From the NCBI GenBank assembly GCA_005406025.1, contig BGZK01001606.1, forward strand, positions 62,001-126,000: a stretch of DNA of 64,000 nucleotides, in the 5' to 3' direction. The notes beneath the pieces are model-generated. The model searched no databases. It saw nothing but the letters and a program-made list of their open reading frames with translations, and was not told where the DNA came from. The position numbers and the translations under genes are program-made. This DNA comes from Eumeta japonica. Taxonomy: Eukaryota > Arthropoda > Insecta > Lepidoptera > Psychidae. Position 1 is the stretch's first letter. Every line of letters begins with the position of its first letter. This document shows, piece after piece, positions 44,901-49,010 of this stretch.

Positions 44901-45800
44901 TTTTTTTGTGAACATTTGTTTATTAGGACTAGTATCTTTATTTTTCATCATTTTCAACTTGTTACCTAGACTATATTTACGATGGCTTTGCGTTATTTCT
45001 GGGTTCGAGTGTACCCTTTTTAAATAAAACGTAATAGGTACCCGAGGCTATTTTTTGAAACGTCGATGTCAACTTTATGTCGAGGTACATCAACACTATT
45101 GCGTTTTATTATTTAAGTGCTTTTTCGTTCAGAGGAGATTACAGCGCTTTATCGGCGCGGATTACAGTTGACCTTACTACAGGCTCATATGTGTTCCAGA
45201 CAATCGTTTGTACAAAGACACCAATCTTCGATTAGCTATATTGAACGACTTAAAAAGGTCATGATTCACTACAGCGAAATAAAAACACGGGACACGCTAA
45301 TTTTTTTTTTATGAAATAAAAATTATATTTTCGACTCTCTTTTATTTATTTTTTTAATATCACATACTTTTTTCTTTATATTTTAAGTTTAAAAAAAAAT
45401 TTGAAGTATGAATTTTTAGAATGTTTATTGTATTAATTTTCCAAATTAAGCTTTGCTGTGTTAGATATTTACATTCATCTAATAATTTACAAACAAAATC
45501 TAATGTTTAGAAATTATTATTTAGAGTCGTAAAATGTCATTCGACATGTTATAGTTTAATATTATAGGTAAGCTATGCTTTAGATAAACACTTAAAAGGC
45601 GACTTCCGCACCAGTACCTTAGTGTCGTTGGTGAGGAGACGCAGGGCGTACCCGGGCAGTAGCCCGCGCCGGTTGACGTGGCGCACGGCCAGCCGCGCCG
45701 CCGCCAGCTCCGACGCGCCCTCGGGCCGCGGCGCCGCGCCCACCGACAGCTCGAACAGGCCCAGGATCGACACGGCTCGCGAGAGGCGACGACTCTGCCA
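11049..45800 (-). CDS. GABA-B-R2: Metabotropic GABA-B receptor subunit 2, 15 exons, N-terminus missing
   Basis: Fifteen - strand exons (listed separately) join with matching phases into 1090 residues of a class C G-protein-coupled receptor. Residues ~1-395 form the extracellular Venus-flytrap domain (SILGLFELSVG, CDPGVGVDRLFHALY, VSFGSTSPALSDR, TRIIIGSFSQEM, AYDAVWAIALAL, GPVSFNGADRIG). About 430-780 hold seven membrane segments, including NNMTAIGCVLVY, VYVLSAGFSLAFGSMFAKTY, DPMERHLRNLT and YAYKGLLLIVGVYMAWETR. A coiled coil for pairing with subunit 1 follows, then a ~305-residue Ser/Arg-rich tail. In the known heterodimer, subunit 1 binds GABA and subunit 2 couples to Gi/o at the neuronal plasma membrane. 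VSFGSTSPAL and the coiled coil distinguish subunit 2. No signal-peptide exon was found upstream of 45800. Exons are GC-rich islands in AT-rich, transposon-filled introns. Confidence 0.95.
11967..12810 (-). other. GABA-B-R2 intron, proximal part
   Basis: Start of the 5.6-kb intron between the tail exon and the coiled-coil exon. It has a GC-richer patch at 12010-12110, otherwise AT-rich with no recognised element before the tandem array. Confidence 0.5.
12810..14490. repeat. AT-rich tandem array, period about 230 bp
   Basis: The marker ACGTCT preceded by CACTATA, ACTAG or CAATA recurs at 13847, 14075 and 14308, a spacing of 228 and 233 bp. Each is followed by AGAAATAA-type or ATTACTAC text and preceded by TTTGTAAATTTACAA-like palindromes. 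More diverged units appear near 12985 and 13163, interrupted by unrelated sequence at about 13395-13735. The motif GTAATTTTAC and its complement occur throughout. No open frame. It lies wholly in a GABA-B-R2 intron. It may be a satellite or the body of an unclassified transposon. Confidence 0.6.
14491..15005. other. Intron stretch without recognised features
   Basis: AT-rich sequence with no gene, repeat family or RNA recognised. Confidence 0.45.
15006..15445 (-). pseudogene. LINE reverse transcriptase C-terminal remnant
   Basis: On the - strand the translation runs through several frames: FIYLGSLFTSYGKHDRDTER, then VNARNKVNEALL, then MEMRLLRSICGASRNDRYRS and CGLQEDVVTRVERGVLRRF. This is the well-known C-terminal end of a lepidopteran non-LTR reverse transcriptase. 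Frameshifts and stops make it dead. The rest of the element is absent, so it is a short relic within the GABA-B-R2 intron. Confidence 0.75.
15446..16235. other. Intron stretch with a CA-rich patch
   Basis: Mostly unremarkable. 15855-15905 is a short imperfect CA/CACG microsatellite. Confidence 0.45.
16240..16602. repeat. Degenerate six-base-period block 2
   Basis: The longest and clearest block: GATCCC, GTTTTCGAT, GTCTTTCGACC, GGTCTCGATTT, TTCCGATTTCGGTCACG and similar. It runs for 360 bp with a six-base rhythm built on [T/C]TCGAT and [T/C]TCGGT. One frame reads LDAGLALNLDFGITSHSDFG, a purely periodic product. Related to the blocks at 3.9, 48.9, 49.9, 51.0 and 55.0 kb. Confidence 0.65.
16787..17065. 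repeat. SINE-like lepidopteran repeat, copy 2
   Basis: The best preserved of three copies. It carries ATGGACACTCGCAAC, TGCGTTGCCGGCCTCTTGGG, GTGGAGTGGGCCGATGG, CACGTCTGTATTCTGTGAGA and TGGTATTTCACCGGTC. The 177-codon open frame across it is not a host gene; it is repeat sequence. The copy resides in the GABA-B-R2 intron before the coiled-coil exon. Confidence 0.65.
17066..17584. other. Intron stretch
   Basis: No gene. A short run near 17515-17545 (AAGTCCGGAGAAATAAAA) hints at a mariner-type end, but is too short to call. Confidence 0.4.
17585..17808 (-). CDS. GABA-B-R2: GABA-B-R2 exon: coiled coil
   Basis: Encodes EDDPVIQSLGLKLECKTRRF, then ELHFRIEIQNKVYKREVAAL and DKEIGRLERLLQE. The heptad pattern is that of the coiled coil pairing subunits 1 and 2 and masking the retention signal. 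Acceptor ttcctag, donor AAG|gtacgt. Phases match both neighbours. Confidence 0.92.
17809..18637 (-). other. GABA-B-R2 intron with mariner-related repeat
   Basis: Mostly unremarkable. Positions 18470-18600 (TTTTGGCAAAGTTGTTCTAA, then ATTCCATCCTATATATGCAT) match 36600-36715, so a dispersed repeat is present. A GC patch at 18050-18130 has no recognisable frame. Confidence 0.5.
18638..18956 (-). CDS. GABA-B-R2: GABA-B-R2 exon: TM5 to TM7
   Basis: Encodes IEVCKSQNTTGWLCALYAYK, then GLLLIVGVYMAWETRHVKIS, ALNDSKYIGISVYSVVITSA and TLCLLFLPKIIAIRG. These are the last three membrane helices and the ALNDSKYIG signature. Acceptor tttttcag, donor AAAAA|gtaagt. 319 bp. Confidence 0.95.
18957..19510 (-). 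other. GABA-B-R2 intron
   Basis: AT-rich intron of 554 bp. A TA-rich microsatellite lies at about 19128-19180. No other feature. Confidence 0.5.
19511..19700 (-). CDS. GABA-B-R2: GABA-B-R2 exon: TM4
   Basis: Encodes NRSGMCKTKLLQDTPLIALV, then CALLLLDGMIVTLWASLDPM and ERHLRNLTREISPTDRSVVY up to QPQ. The donor is CAG|gtcccc, weak after the GT, but joining to the next exon gives QPQIEVCKS, as expected for the family. Acceptor tattgtag. Confidence 0.9.
20030..20150 (-). pseudogene. Decayed duplicate of the TM3 exon, copy B
   Basis: Aligns along its length with the true TM3 exon and its donor flank (20697-20815): ATGATGGTGTTAGTTACAAA against ATGGTGGTGTAAATTACAAA, CTTCACCTTATAAAG against ATTCACCTTATAAAA, and GGTAGACGCG against GGTGGACGCG. 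Read on the - strand it gives FTDI*IHVRQS then CRVYRNFIR, against FSLAFGSMFAKTYRVHRIFIR. The AG|gtgaa donor is kept but a stop interrupts the frame. Confidence 0.7.
20148..20252 (-). pseudogene. Decayed duplicate of the TM3 exon, copy C
   Basis: Directly adjoins copy B. CATTCATTTATAAAAATGCG then GTAGACGCG matches the true exon's CATTCACCTTATAAAAATGC and GTGGACGCG. On the - strand YRVYRIFI remains, but the donor has changed (ATAAATGA for ATAAGGTGA). It includes upstream flank ATGATGGTATTAAG as in the other copies. Confidence 0.65.
20748..20836 (-). CDS. GABA-B-R2: GABA-B-R2 exon: TM3
   Basis: An 89-bp exon encoding GRVYVLSAGFSLAFGSMFAK then TYRVHRIFI. It holds TM3 and the second intracellular loop start. 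Acceptor ccggcag, donor AAG|gtgaat. Two decayed copies lie downstream (20030-20252) and a Harbinger begins 88 bp upstream. Confidence 0.93.
21430..22605 (-). pseudogene. Harbinger transposase, catalytic part, broken
   Basis: After an acceptor (tttttag, near 22600) the frame reads YLANGNIFTDVHYSYRLDIK, then PTIEQWESIADEFMKKKNHF and IGAVDGKHS before a stop. It resumes with SSMNFNYKGYSSIVLKAIVD, IYGDVGSFGID, LPYVFLSDVGFGLNRNLLRP and, beyond the nested MITE, YVECAFGILANKWRIFHRPL. The three catalytic acids of the DDE_Tnp_4 fold are recognisable (AVDG, YGDV, YVECAFG). Stops and the insertion make it dead. A decayed C-terminal end lies around 21440-21600 (RNVRSGGRNINIEIS). Confidence 0.82.
21742..22012. 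mobile_element. MITE nested in the Harbinger transposase
   Basis: Terminal repeats GGGTCATCTATAAATTGCGT and, inverted, GGGCCATTCACAAATTACGT. Flanked by CTTG on both sides (21738-21741 and 22013-22016), a 3-4 bp target duplication. Removing it with one CTTG restores the transposase reading RARRYVECAFG. The sequence (GTGACGTAATTTGTGAATGG, TGACCCCC) matches a MITE family common in insects. No coding capacity. Confidence 0.8.
22636..23130 (+). pseudogene. MADF/BESS-domain accessory gene of the Harbinger
   Basis: After an acceptor (aatttcag, 22628-22635) the + strand reads VIDKWNNICDAFMRCLRTKS and YIYSDCMQYMIPNM, the C-terminal half of a MADF DNA-binding domain. About 300 bp on, AFILSILPRMKKIREDEKFE then FRIKVLQLLSEF is a BESS interaction motif. 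Such MYB/MADF-type proteins are encoded by many PIF/Harbinger elements and help the transposase enter the nucleus or bind ends. The frame changes after residue ~78 and the 5' exon was not found. It lies on the opposite strand to the transposase, between its N-terminal and catalytic parts. Confidence 0.7.
23240..23668 (+). pseudogene. R1-clade-like LINE ORF1 (gag) fragment
   Basis: Reads AMEEAEKRLRRESEKYTNKY, a stop, then KTYAAAAAKPKPSEAAEPQT, THTIIASSKCANHTSDQVVK, AIREVVDAREMGVGVDRVRK and ARNQKVVLRL. The last part is the typical ORF1 domain (HTIIVSS…VRKARNQKVVL) of R1/TRAS-type non-LTR elements, just before where zinc knuckles would come. Cut at both ends and placed inside the Harbinger. It is GC-richer than its neighbours. 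Confidence 0.65.
23905..24037 (-). pseudogene. Harbinger transposase N-terminal exon candidate
   Basis: On the - strand an ATG opens MSPLNRRQILLLLLYIRRHE then EHISNSGFILY before a stop, matching the short basic N-terminus (YRRRRKRRYWVH-like) of Harbinger transposases. An intron holding the opposite-strand MADF/BESS gene would separate it from the catalytic part. Confidence 0.5.
24427..24562 (-). CDS. GABA-B-R2: GABA-B-R2 exon: TM2 and first outer loop
   Basis: Encodes SIKLSSPRLNNMTAIGCVLV then YAAVALLGVDHSLLPPRVPF up to SAICI. Acceptor ttcgcag, donor ATC|gtgagc. The first base completes an Arg codon from the TM1 exon. One + strand frame across it is a shadow. Confidence 0.93.
24563..25590 (-). 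other. GABA-B-R2 intron
   Basis: About 1 kb of AT-rich sequence. No gene or repeat recognised. Confidence 0.45.
25590..26065 (+). pseudogene. Unclassified transposon protein fragment
   Basis: Broken frames give ALRTIKEEKRRAKYLSEPTP, later TPKLAAVL, then a hairpin-interrupted CMRGSVFIIQATIEALGYNI and DEFLISKSSMERICTEKWKE. This order (basic start, TPKLAA, IEALG, ISKSS.ER) recalls a protein family seen many times in insect genomes as repeats. Its superfamily is not certain to me. A perfect hairpin at 25846-25883 sits where a conserved block would be expected. Confidence 0.4.
25846..25883. repeat. Perfect 17-bp inverted repeat
   Basis: CATACACAATTAACAAC, a 4-base loop AATA, then its exact complement. 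It lies inside the transposon-like fragment and looks like a local inverted duplication. Confidence 0.85.
26070..26262. repeat. SINE-like lepidopteran repeat, copy 3 (decayed)
   Basis: Weaker match to the copies at 8806 and 16787: CCATGTACACTCATAA for CCATGGACACTCGCAA, then CGTCGTCAGTCTTTTGGGAA and GGGGAAGTGGGCTGATGG. The 3' section is missing. Confidence 0.5.
26369..26597 (-). CDS. GABA-B-R2: GABA-B-R2 exon: juxtamembrane and TM1
   Basis: Encodes GRARVVALYTAGAALACAGC to VLRVDSVWAPARLAVAVLAA and AGIALATTFLAFNLHYSKR. The Cys pair lies before TM1. Very GC-rich and Ala-rich, unlike the intron. Acceptor cctgcag, donor ACG|gtcagt. Confidence 0.92.
26598..27090 (-). other. GABA-B-R2 intron, before the nested Helentron
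   Basis: AT-rich. 26905-26950 has an imperfect inverted repeat around AATTCACACAAATTAT. Nothing else recognised. Confidence 0.45.
27091..27708 (+). repeat. Lepidopteran GACTTC repeat, left part, split by a Helentron
   Basis: Starts TGACTTCAAAAAAAGAGGAT, continues with TGAACCGATTTTGATAATTC, ATGTGCGCGGCAAATGGACG, GGAGCAAATTAACGATAC and GGCTATCCGGATATTTG. The reverse complement of the whole is found at 43990-44640. The repeat resumes at 29369 after the Helentron. Non-coding. Confidence 0.75.
27882..28375 (-). pseudogene. Helentron endonuclease domain, fragment
   Basis: Open through STNCSKIIVNANKSCGNSVL then RKHNVGDICLVDVKVEDHTL, FILGAVYIHPKASAEAVKLC, VLCGDFNCDPQQNSYLVEF, TTLGNTTIDCTF and YFTYHRPMLNKIVVEY, with a stop at 27882. 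GDFN and the final HRPM are the metal-binding and catalytic blocks of the apurinic-type endonuclease fused to Helentron Rep/Hel proteins. It is the intact C-terminal end but lacks everything before it. Confidence 0.8.
28340..28957 (-). pseudogene. Helentron N-terminal protein piece
   Basis: 205 codons beginning MLCRHQLRASQIYKSRLSLQ. It contains the basic SGAERARRFRERRKAAAADL segment, then CNRLWFERDLKKV and RLCSTCSKSIDANKIPTLSR, ending with NGFRYPPKPSGLPLLDPISI and RLISPR. This is the Cys-rich region that precedes the Helitron-like N-terminal domain. After RLISPR the expected continuation is replaced by a few random codons and a stop; the deletion junction lies near 28360. Confidence 0.78.
29369..29965 (+). 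repeat. Lepidopteran GACTTC repeat, right part
   Basis: Resumes after the Helentron with AAAAAACTGACTTCACTACA and ATTAATATGCACTAAAAAGT, matching in reverse 43850-44015. A GTAGGTAGGTACCTACCTAC palindrome lies near 29522. Further on, GTGTCTATTGCTAGGTATAT and AATTTGATTGACTTTTAACT match 43650-43800 in direct orientation. Confidence 0.7.
29966..30328 (-). other. GABA-B-R2 intron
   Basis: No feature recognised. Confidence 0.4.
30329..30389 (-). CDS. GABA-B-R2: GABA-B-R2 small exon, end of flytrap domain
   Basis: A 61-bp exon too short for ordinary ORF calling. It encodes GPVSFNGADRIGTSAFYQIQ plus one base, joining to the TM1 exon as YQIQDGRARVV. Acceptor ttcgcag, donor CAAG|gtaggt. GPVSF.G.DR is a strong subunit 2 signature. 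Confidence 0.93.
30493..30741 (-). CDS. GABA-B-R2: GABA-B-R2 exon, flytrap lobe 2
   Basis: 83 codons, TNKMFAAEMAAAGAPVSRFA then AQAYDAVWAIALALRGPEAG and FDYNRSDMAKEFLNQLANLN up to FLGVS. AYDAVWAIALAL and the F-L-G-V-S end fit the family. Acceptor tgcgcag, donor TCG|gtaagt. Confidence 0.93.
31065..31250 (-). CDS. GABA-B-R2: GABA-B-R2 exon, flytrap domain
   Basis: 62 codons, AHRLGMYGAEYAWLVAAAPG to LVDAHRGIVGDEPSFAGL. It is shorter and Ala/Gly-richer in the loop after YAWLV than typical insect subunit 2, with no Trp pair there. Acceptor ggcgcag, donor CTG|gtacgt. Both strands have GC-rich shadow frames. Confidence 0.9.
31251..33924 (-). other. GABA-B-R2 intron
   Basis: 2.7 kb. GC-richer patches at 31280-31380 and 31615-31710 have no recognisable product. 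The rest is AT-rich. Small open frames at 32787-33089 and 33357-33683 show no family. Confidence 0.45.
33925..33990 (-). CDS. GABA-B-R2: GABA-B-R2 small exon
   Basis: A 66-bp exon encoding ELDTRIIIGSFSQEMIPKIF then CE, matching the conserved TRIIIGSFSQE strand of the flytrap domain. Acceptor attacag, donor GAG|gtgagc. Found by homology, since no open-frame call marks it. Confidence 0.92.
33991..35544 (-). other. GABA-B-R2 intron with a repeat fragment
   Basis: AT-rich. 34146-34192 (AAAACCGGCACAAAAGCGAG then TCGGACTACCGCATT) is the decayed reversed end of the repeat at 40212-41218, which reads CGAGTCCGACTCGCACTTGG before CCGG. Confidence 0.5.
35545..35707 (-). CDS. GABA-B-R2: GABA-B-R2 exon, flytrap domain
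   Basis: Encodes EFGWDTVTAFSQNEEVYSLA then ANELVTQLEAANITCAASLT and FARTDFKEQLRQLK. Acceptor tgcgcag, donor AAG|gtgcag. The first base completes the Arg of FIREFGW from the exon before. Confidence 0.93.
36054..36166 (-). CDS. GABA-B-R2: GABA-B-R2 exon, flytrap domain
   Basis: Encodes VSFGSTSPALSDRGEFPLFY then RTAAPDSSHNLARIAFI plus two bases. VSFGSTSPALSD is the subunit 2 counterpart of the GABA-site region. Acceptor cgtcag, donor CAG|gtacct. Confidence 0.94.
36570..36815. repeat. Mariner-related repeat remnant
   Basis: Its right part (AAATGTAAATAAAATATACT, then TTTGCATATAAAATACGAAA and CTTTTCCCCGATCTTC) aligns with the mariner 3' end at 7080-7160. Its left part aligns with 18470-18600. It appears to be an internally deleted, non-autonomous derivative. 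Confidence 0.55.
36816..38525 (-). other. GABA-B-R2 intron with a GC island
   Basis: 37240-37480 is strongly GC-rich with a candidate acceptor (ccttttt…gattgtag, - strand, near 37490) and a - strand frame MLSLIEHERRQPQRRGRAAR. No donor or homology supports an exon. Otherwise AT-rich. Confidence 0.4.
38526..38672 (-). CDS. GABA-B-R2: GABA-B-R2 exon, flytrap lobe 1
   Basis: 49 codons, CDPGVGVDRLFHALYGAGRG then ARVLMLLGSACSEVTETIAK and IVPYWNIVQ. Acceptor gtcggcag, donor CAG|gtacc. A foldback element begins about 28 bp upstream of the acceptor, so the branch-point area may be transposon-derived. Confidence 0.94.
38944..39165. mobile_element. hAT-type terminal remnant
   Basis: Begins CAGGGTTTCAAACTTGTGAC and CACGTACCC, the style of hAT element ends, and continues AT-rich to about 39165. 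It lies inside the foldback element. The coding part is lost. Confidence 0.4.
39372..39446. repeat. Perfect 75-nt palindrome
   Basis: Two 37-base arms that are exact complements around one central base at 39409. The left arm starts CTTTACATTATACAACCGTC and ends CGATCTATACGAC. I checked base by base from the centre. Symmetry breaks at 39371/39447. Confidence 0.95.
39455..40205. other. Intron stretch with a GC patch
   Basis: 39540-39680 is GC-rich. A + strand frame of 144 codons (39566-40000, containing KFLKLPEKTIAENENVDSIS) and - strand frames overlap it. None shows a family or splice support. Confidence 0.35.
40212..41218 (+). repeat. Long GGGTTCCGTACC repeat with three internal units
   Basis: Head AGGGTTCCGTACCTCAAAAG then a GTCCGTCTGTCCGTCCGT stretch; tail GGAACCCTCGGTGCGCGAGT, CCGACTCGCACTTGGCCGG and a T-run. 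Between them a unit of about 310 bp starts three times (CTCAGGAACGCGTGGAGGTA at 40312, CTCATAAACGCGTAGAGGTA at 40621, CTCATGAACGCGTAGAGCTA at 40934), the last cut short. Each holds TCTTGAAATTTGGTACGAAG-like and AACTCGCAAG text. Head and tail are typical of a repeat widespread in Lepidoptera. Non-coding. Confidence 0.8.
41219..41955. other. Intron stretch
   Basis: Moderately GC-rich at 41320-41480 and 41640-41760, with no recognised gene. Confidence 0.4.
41960..42775. repeat. Repeat with GTGATAGCTCATTCGATCC core
   Basis: GTGTGATAGCTCATTCGATC at about 42030 recurs at 44643 in direct orientation. Pieces at 41965-42010 and 42640-42715 recur inverted at 44925-44985 and 44740-44830. The family is dispersed and rearranged. 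Non-coding. Confidence 0.6.
42779..43410 (-). mobile_element. hAT element remnant (ZBED-like transposase end)
   Basis: One terminus, CAGCGGTTCTCAAACTTTTT, lies at 42779-42798 and is typical of hAT elements. The transposase C-terminus lies inside on the - strand. The other end could not be fixed. Confidence 0.65.
42981..43301 (-). pseudogene. hAT transposase C-terminal dimerisation domain
   Basis: 106 codons containing DFWCRIRDEYPMLGKMALNI, then LLPFPTTYLCETGFSTSATK and TKYLNRLNAQPDMRLQLSSI. This is the hATC dimerisation block, closest in style to ZBED5/FAM200-type proteins. It has no BED finger or catalytic core here, so it is a truncated, inactive copy within a GABA-B-R2 intron. Confidence 0.8.
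43560..44640 (-). repeat. Rearranged copy of the lepidopteran GACTTC repeat
   Basis: 44010-44640 is the reverse complement of 27091-27680 and shows the repeat uninterrupted by the Helentron (TTTTTGAAGTCGGTTAAAAA end at 44622; GAAGTCGGTTTTTTTGTTAA at 44007). 43850-44010 is the reverse complement of 29380-29545. 43560-43810 matches 27437-27505 and 29780-29960 in direct orientation, so the copy is partly inverted. Confidence 0.75.
44641..44985. repeat. Second copy, rearranged, of the GTGATAGCTC repeat
   Basis: See 41960-42775. This copy directly abuts the GACTTC repeat and is part direct, part inverted. Confidence 0.55.
44986..45617 (-). other. GABA-B-R2 intron
   Basis: No feature recognised. 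A T-rich stretch lies at 45300-45420. Confidence 0.4.
45618..45800 (-). CDS. GABA-B-R2: GABA-B-R2 first recognisable exon, start of flytrap domain
   Basis: 61 codons, WQSRRLSRAVSILGLFELSV then GAAPRPEGASELAAARLAVR and LLPGYALRLLTNDTK. Acceptor cgcgcag, donor AAG|gtactg. SILGLFELS is the first beta strand of the receptor's ligand-binding domain. It starts in phase 0 and needs an upstream exon with the start codon and signal peptide. Confidence 0.92.
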
Positions 45801-48800
45801 CTGCGCGCACGACGCCGGAAATAAAAACATTCAGTGAGACACCGACGAAGTAGACTCGGCGAAACCGTCCAGGAATCTGATACATACATACATACGTACA
45901 TACTTTGAACCTACTCTTGACGACCTTGTCAACAAAATACATAATTTTAAAAATCCAAAAACTGATTTTTCCAATGTGAATCCTGACGTTCGCAGTATTA
46001 CGACCGCAGGTCCAGAAAACCGGTGACTAAAGAAATGTGACTGAGGATGTGCAGGACACGGCGACGCGTCTGAGGACGTGCGCAGCTGTACCTCTAACAC
46101 CACCCAAACTACGTATCGGTTCCGTGCAGAATAAGCGACATACATGCACTGCGCTGATTTTATATTTGAAATGCGCGCTAAGCTTGTCAATACAGCCCAA
46201 TGGAAAAAACAAGTTAAAGTTTCACAATCAAATAAAATTAATTGAGACGCACCTAACATCGAAAATATACTATTAAAACAAAAGTATAATTTTAAAATTG
46301 TTAATTTTATAAATTAGTGTTTGTCACATAAATAAGTTTTGACTACTAAAGAATTTTTAACTTTGGCGACTTCCTGTTTATAATATTTTTACATTTGAAA
46401 ACTAAAAATGTCTTTTGTAATATATATATATATAGATTTTTATAGTTTAATAGTTCAAAACATATTAGACCTATGTTTTTGAGCTAGAACTTAGCGCCAA
46501 AGCACTAAAATCATTACTTTGAGCGTAAAAAATAATTTACTGCTATTTTGTTTTTGAACTGTGGGAGCTCGAAAGTAGTAAGAAGTGTCAGGGATAGCCT
46601 GAAGGTCCCACAGTCACCAAGTCGGGATTTAATGATGGGATTTTAAGGAAATCGAGGGATACCCTCAAATATTATAAAGGCATGTGTAGAGTGTTTGAGC
46701 CTTGTTTTTAGTTATTCGAGTCTTTGCGTTTGATAACTATTATGTAGTGCTATTGATCTGATGATGGAAGCCAAAGCACTTCTTAACAGTTAGAATTTAA
46801 ACGATAATACTGCGATTTGTGGCAAGAAACTACTCTTCAATGGCTATTAGTGCAACGTAATACATACAGAATTAAAATTTATCTACCTCCATATTTTTAT
46901 TCATTTACATAATTCCAACGTGACGATCTCAGCAGGAATACCTTGGGTTTTTTTTGGCGATAACAGTAGAAATGGGGTGCATTAACTTAATGTGAAAGTG
47001 ACTTAAAGAATAAAAATGACTTATACAATCTGTACAAGAATAATTTGGTAGTTGCACTCCAACCAAGACCGTAAAGAGCCTGGAGCGATCTCCAGCGTAA
47101 AACGAATTCGAGATCGGAATACTGCTTTTCCACGTATTCCATATGAATGTAAAGGAGATGCCTGGATAACTTTATTATCATGGCTTAATTCACATGCAAA
47201 CTAGCTAGATGAATCATTACGTTAGAATGACTCGATAATTAAAAAATTGAAATGAATAACTTTTATGAAAATAAAAGAAAATTGCCTTTAAAACCGATTT
47301 AAATGATTGTGCGAACATACTCCAAAAAAAAAAGAATTATTTGATTTTAAAATCTGTTTAAACAATTACTTGAATAGGTGTTTGAAGGTGGTGTTTATAC
47401 TTTGTTTGAATAAATTATTATTTAACAATTGTTTTATTTTCTATTCCAAATCTATTCAAGATATAATAAGAGGTTCAGTAACTAATCTTAAAACCAATGT
47501 GCATTTATTAATATCGATATTATCTATTACATTGAACACAGTTACATCTACACCACATTGACAATAAGCACTTACACATTCGCAATATATCGTCTGTTAT
47601 TGTTTGTTTTGTATGTACGTTCTAAACCTATAGAAGAGTTGCTCAGCAGTTTTGTAGTACGGCTATCTTCTCCAACATCCTCACACGTACAGCTTTTTGG
47701 TGAAATAAAATAGATATTCCTTTAATTAAATTGAAATCAGTTCCATCTTCATTTTCGAAGTATTTTCTCCCGATTCTATACATGGGAGATATTTATAATC
47801 TTACTGTTATTGTATTTAGTCCAGACATCTTTTAATATTGCGCCAATCTAAATTTATGTATTTTCGGTATGTACACTAATTCCTATTAAAATTTTGGGGC
47901 GCACCCTTAAAATCTTAATTGAAAGCAAACATGAAATTTTGGTCATTATTTGAGTGTGCCCGCGGACGACTAGCGGACCCGGATAAATTCAAATAATTTA
48001 CATGATAAAGATGTTTAGGGTTATCGATTTTTATTTATTTTCTTAATATTTATTCAAATAACGCGGTTTGTTCCTTTCTATTTCTAAATTTTGGTATACC
48101 TAACAATATTTTGTAATTGTTTTAACAATGGGTAGTAATTATATCAATCGATGGCTTCAAAATTGTTAGTATTTCTGACGATAGTGATATAATGTAATTA
48201 TTAGTGGGGACACCGATAAGAGCTTTAATCGTTTTTTAATAGAATTCAATCTTTAGACCGAAGAGTTTTTAAATTATAAGCGAGTACCACCGCGCGAAAT
48301 TCATTTTAGCGTTGAAACACTCGGGAGCTGTGACAGTAATTGTATTGTTCTAATGGATCCTGTCATGAGTTAGGGGACTTAGAATTGCATTACTTTCGAT
48401 TAAGTCTGTGAATTTTTAACATTTGTATTACGGTAAAAGGACCTTAAAGGGCCTTAGATGTAAGAGCGGGTCGGTTACGGCGTAGTGCTTCTGAGAGAAA
48501 AAATTTATTATGAAATAAAGATAAGTAACTGTTAATAAAATATTAAGCTCAGTATGAATTTTTTATGATTGCGAAGGTTATATCTTACAAATTTATGGAG
48601 TATTCATTATACACGTGTTTGTATAAAATTATAAAGTAAATTGGCCAAGTGTAAGTGAAGTTCTTATAACGAAGGTTCCGATATATTTATTTTTAAGTTA
48701 TAATTTATAAATTAAACAACATAAAATGTAACTATTACTTTATACGCAAATTATAAATATTAGGAAGTTCGTTTCGTATTTTCAGTTAGTCCTAATAATG

Positions 48801-48860
48801 TTATGCTATATAATTATGATGGTGACATGTCTGTTTATTTTTTTCATGTTGTAGTCACTT
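45801..48860. other. 3-kb stretch upstream of the first recognisable receptor exon
   Basis: Probably intron. It has a CATA microsatellite at 45880-45903 and a TA run at 46421-46435. No signal-peptide exon, other gene or repeat family was recognised. The - strand frame at 45831-46259 has no resemblance to a receptor N-terminus. Confidence 0.4.
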
Positions 48861-48864
48861 TTGA

Positions 48865-49010
48865 TCAGATCTCGGCCGCGCTGTCTGTAGCCACCCCGTC
48901 CATTTCGATATTGTTCCCAACTAAGATGCTTGGTCTTAATTTCGCTATCGAATACACTTCTAAGCTCGATCGTGCTATTGATTCCAGTTTTATTTTAACA
49001 AAATTAGATG
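48865..49010. repeat. Degenerate six-base-period block 3
   Basis: CCATTTCGATATTG, TAATTTCGCTATCGAATAC and AAGCTCGATCGTGCTATTGA keep the [T/C]TCGAT rhythm. Weaker than block 2. Confidence 0.4.

Noticed and set aside
45831..46259. 142-codon - strand frame just upstream of the first receptor exon as a possible signal-peptide exon
   Set aside because: Composition and lack of a leader plus cleavage site do not fit; the frame crosses a microsatellite.
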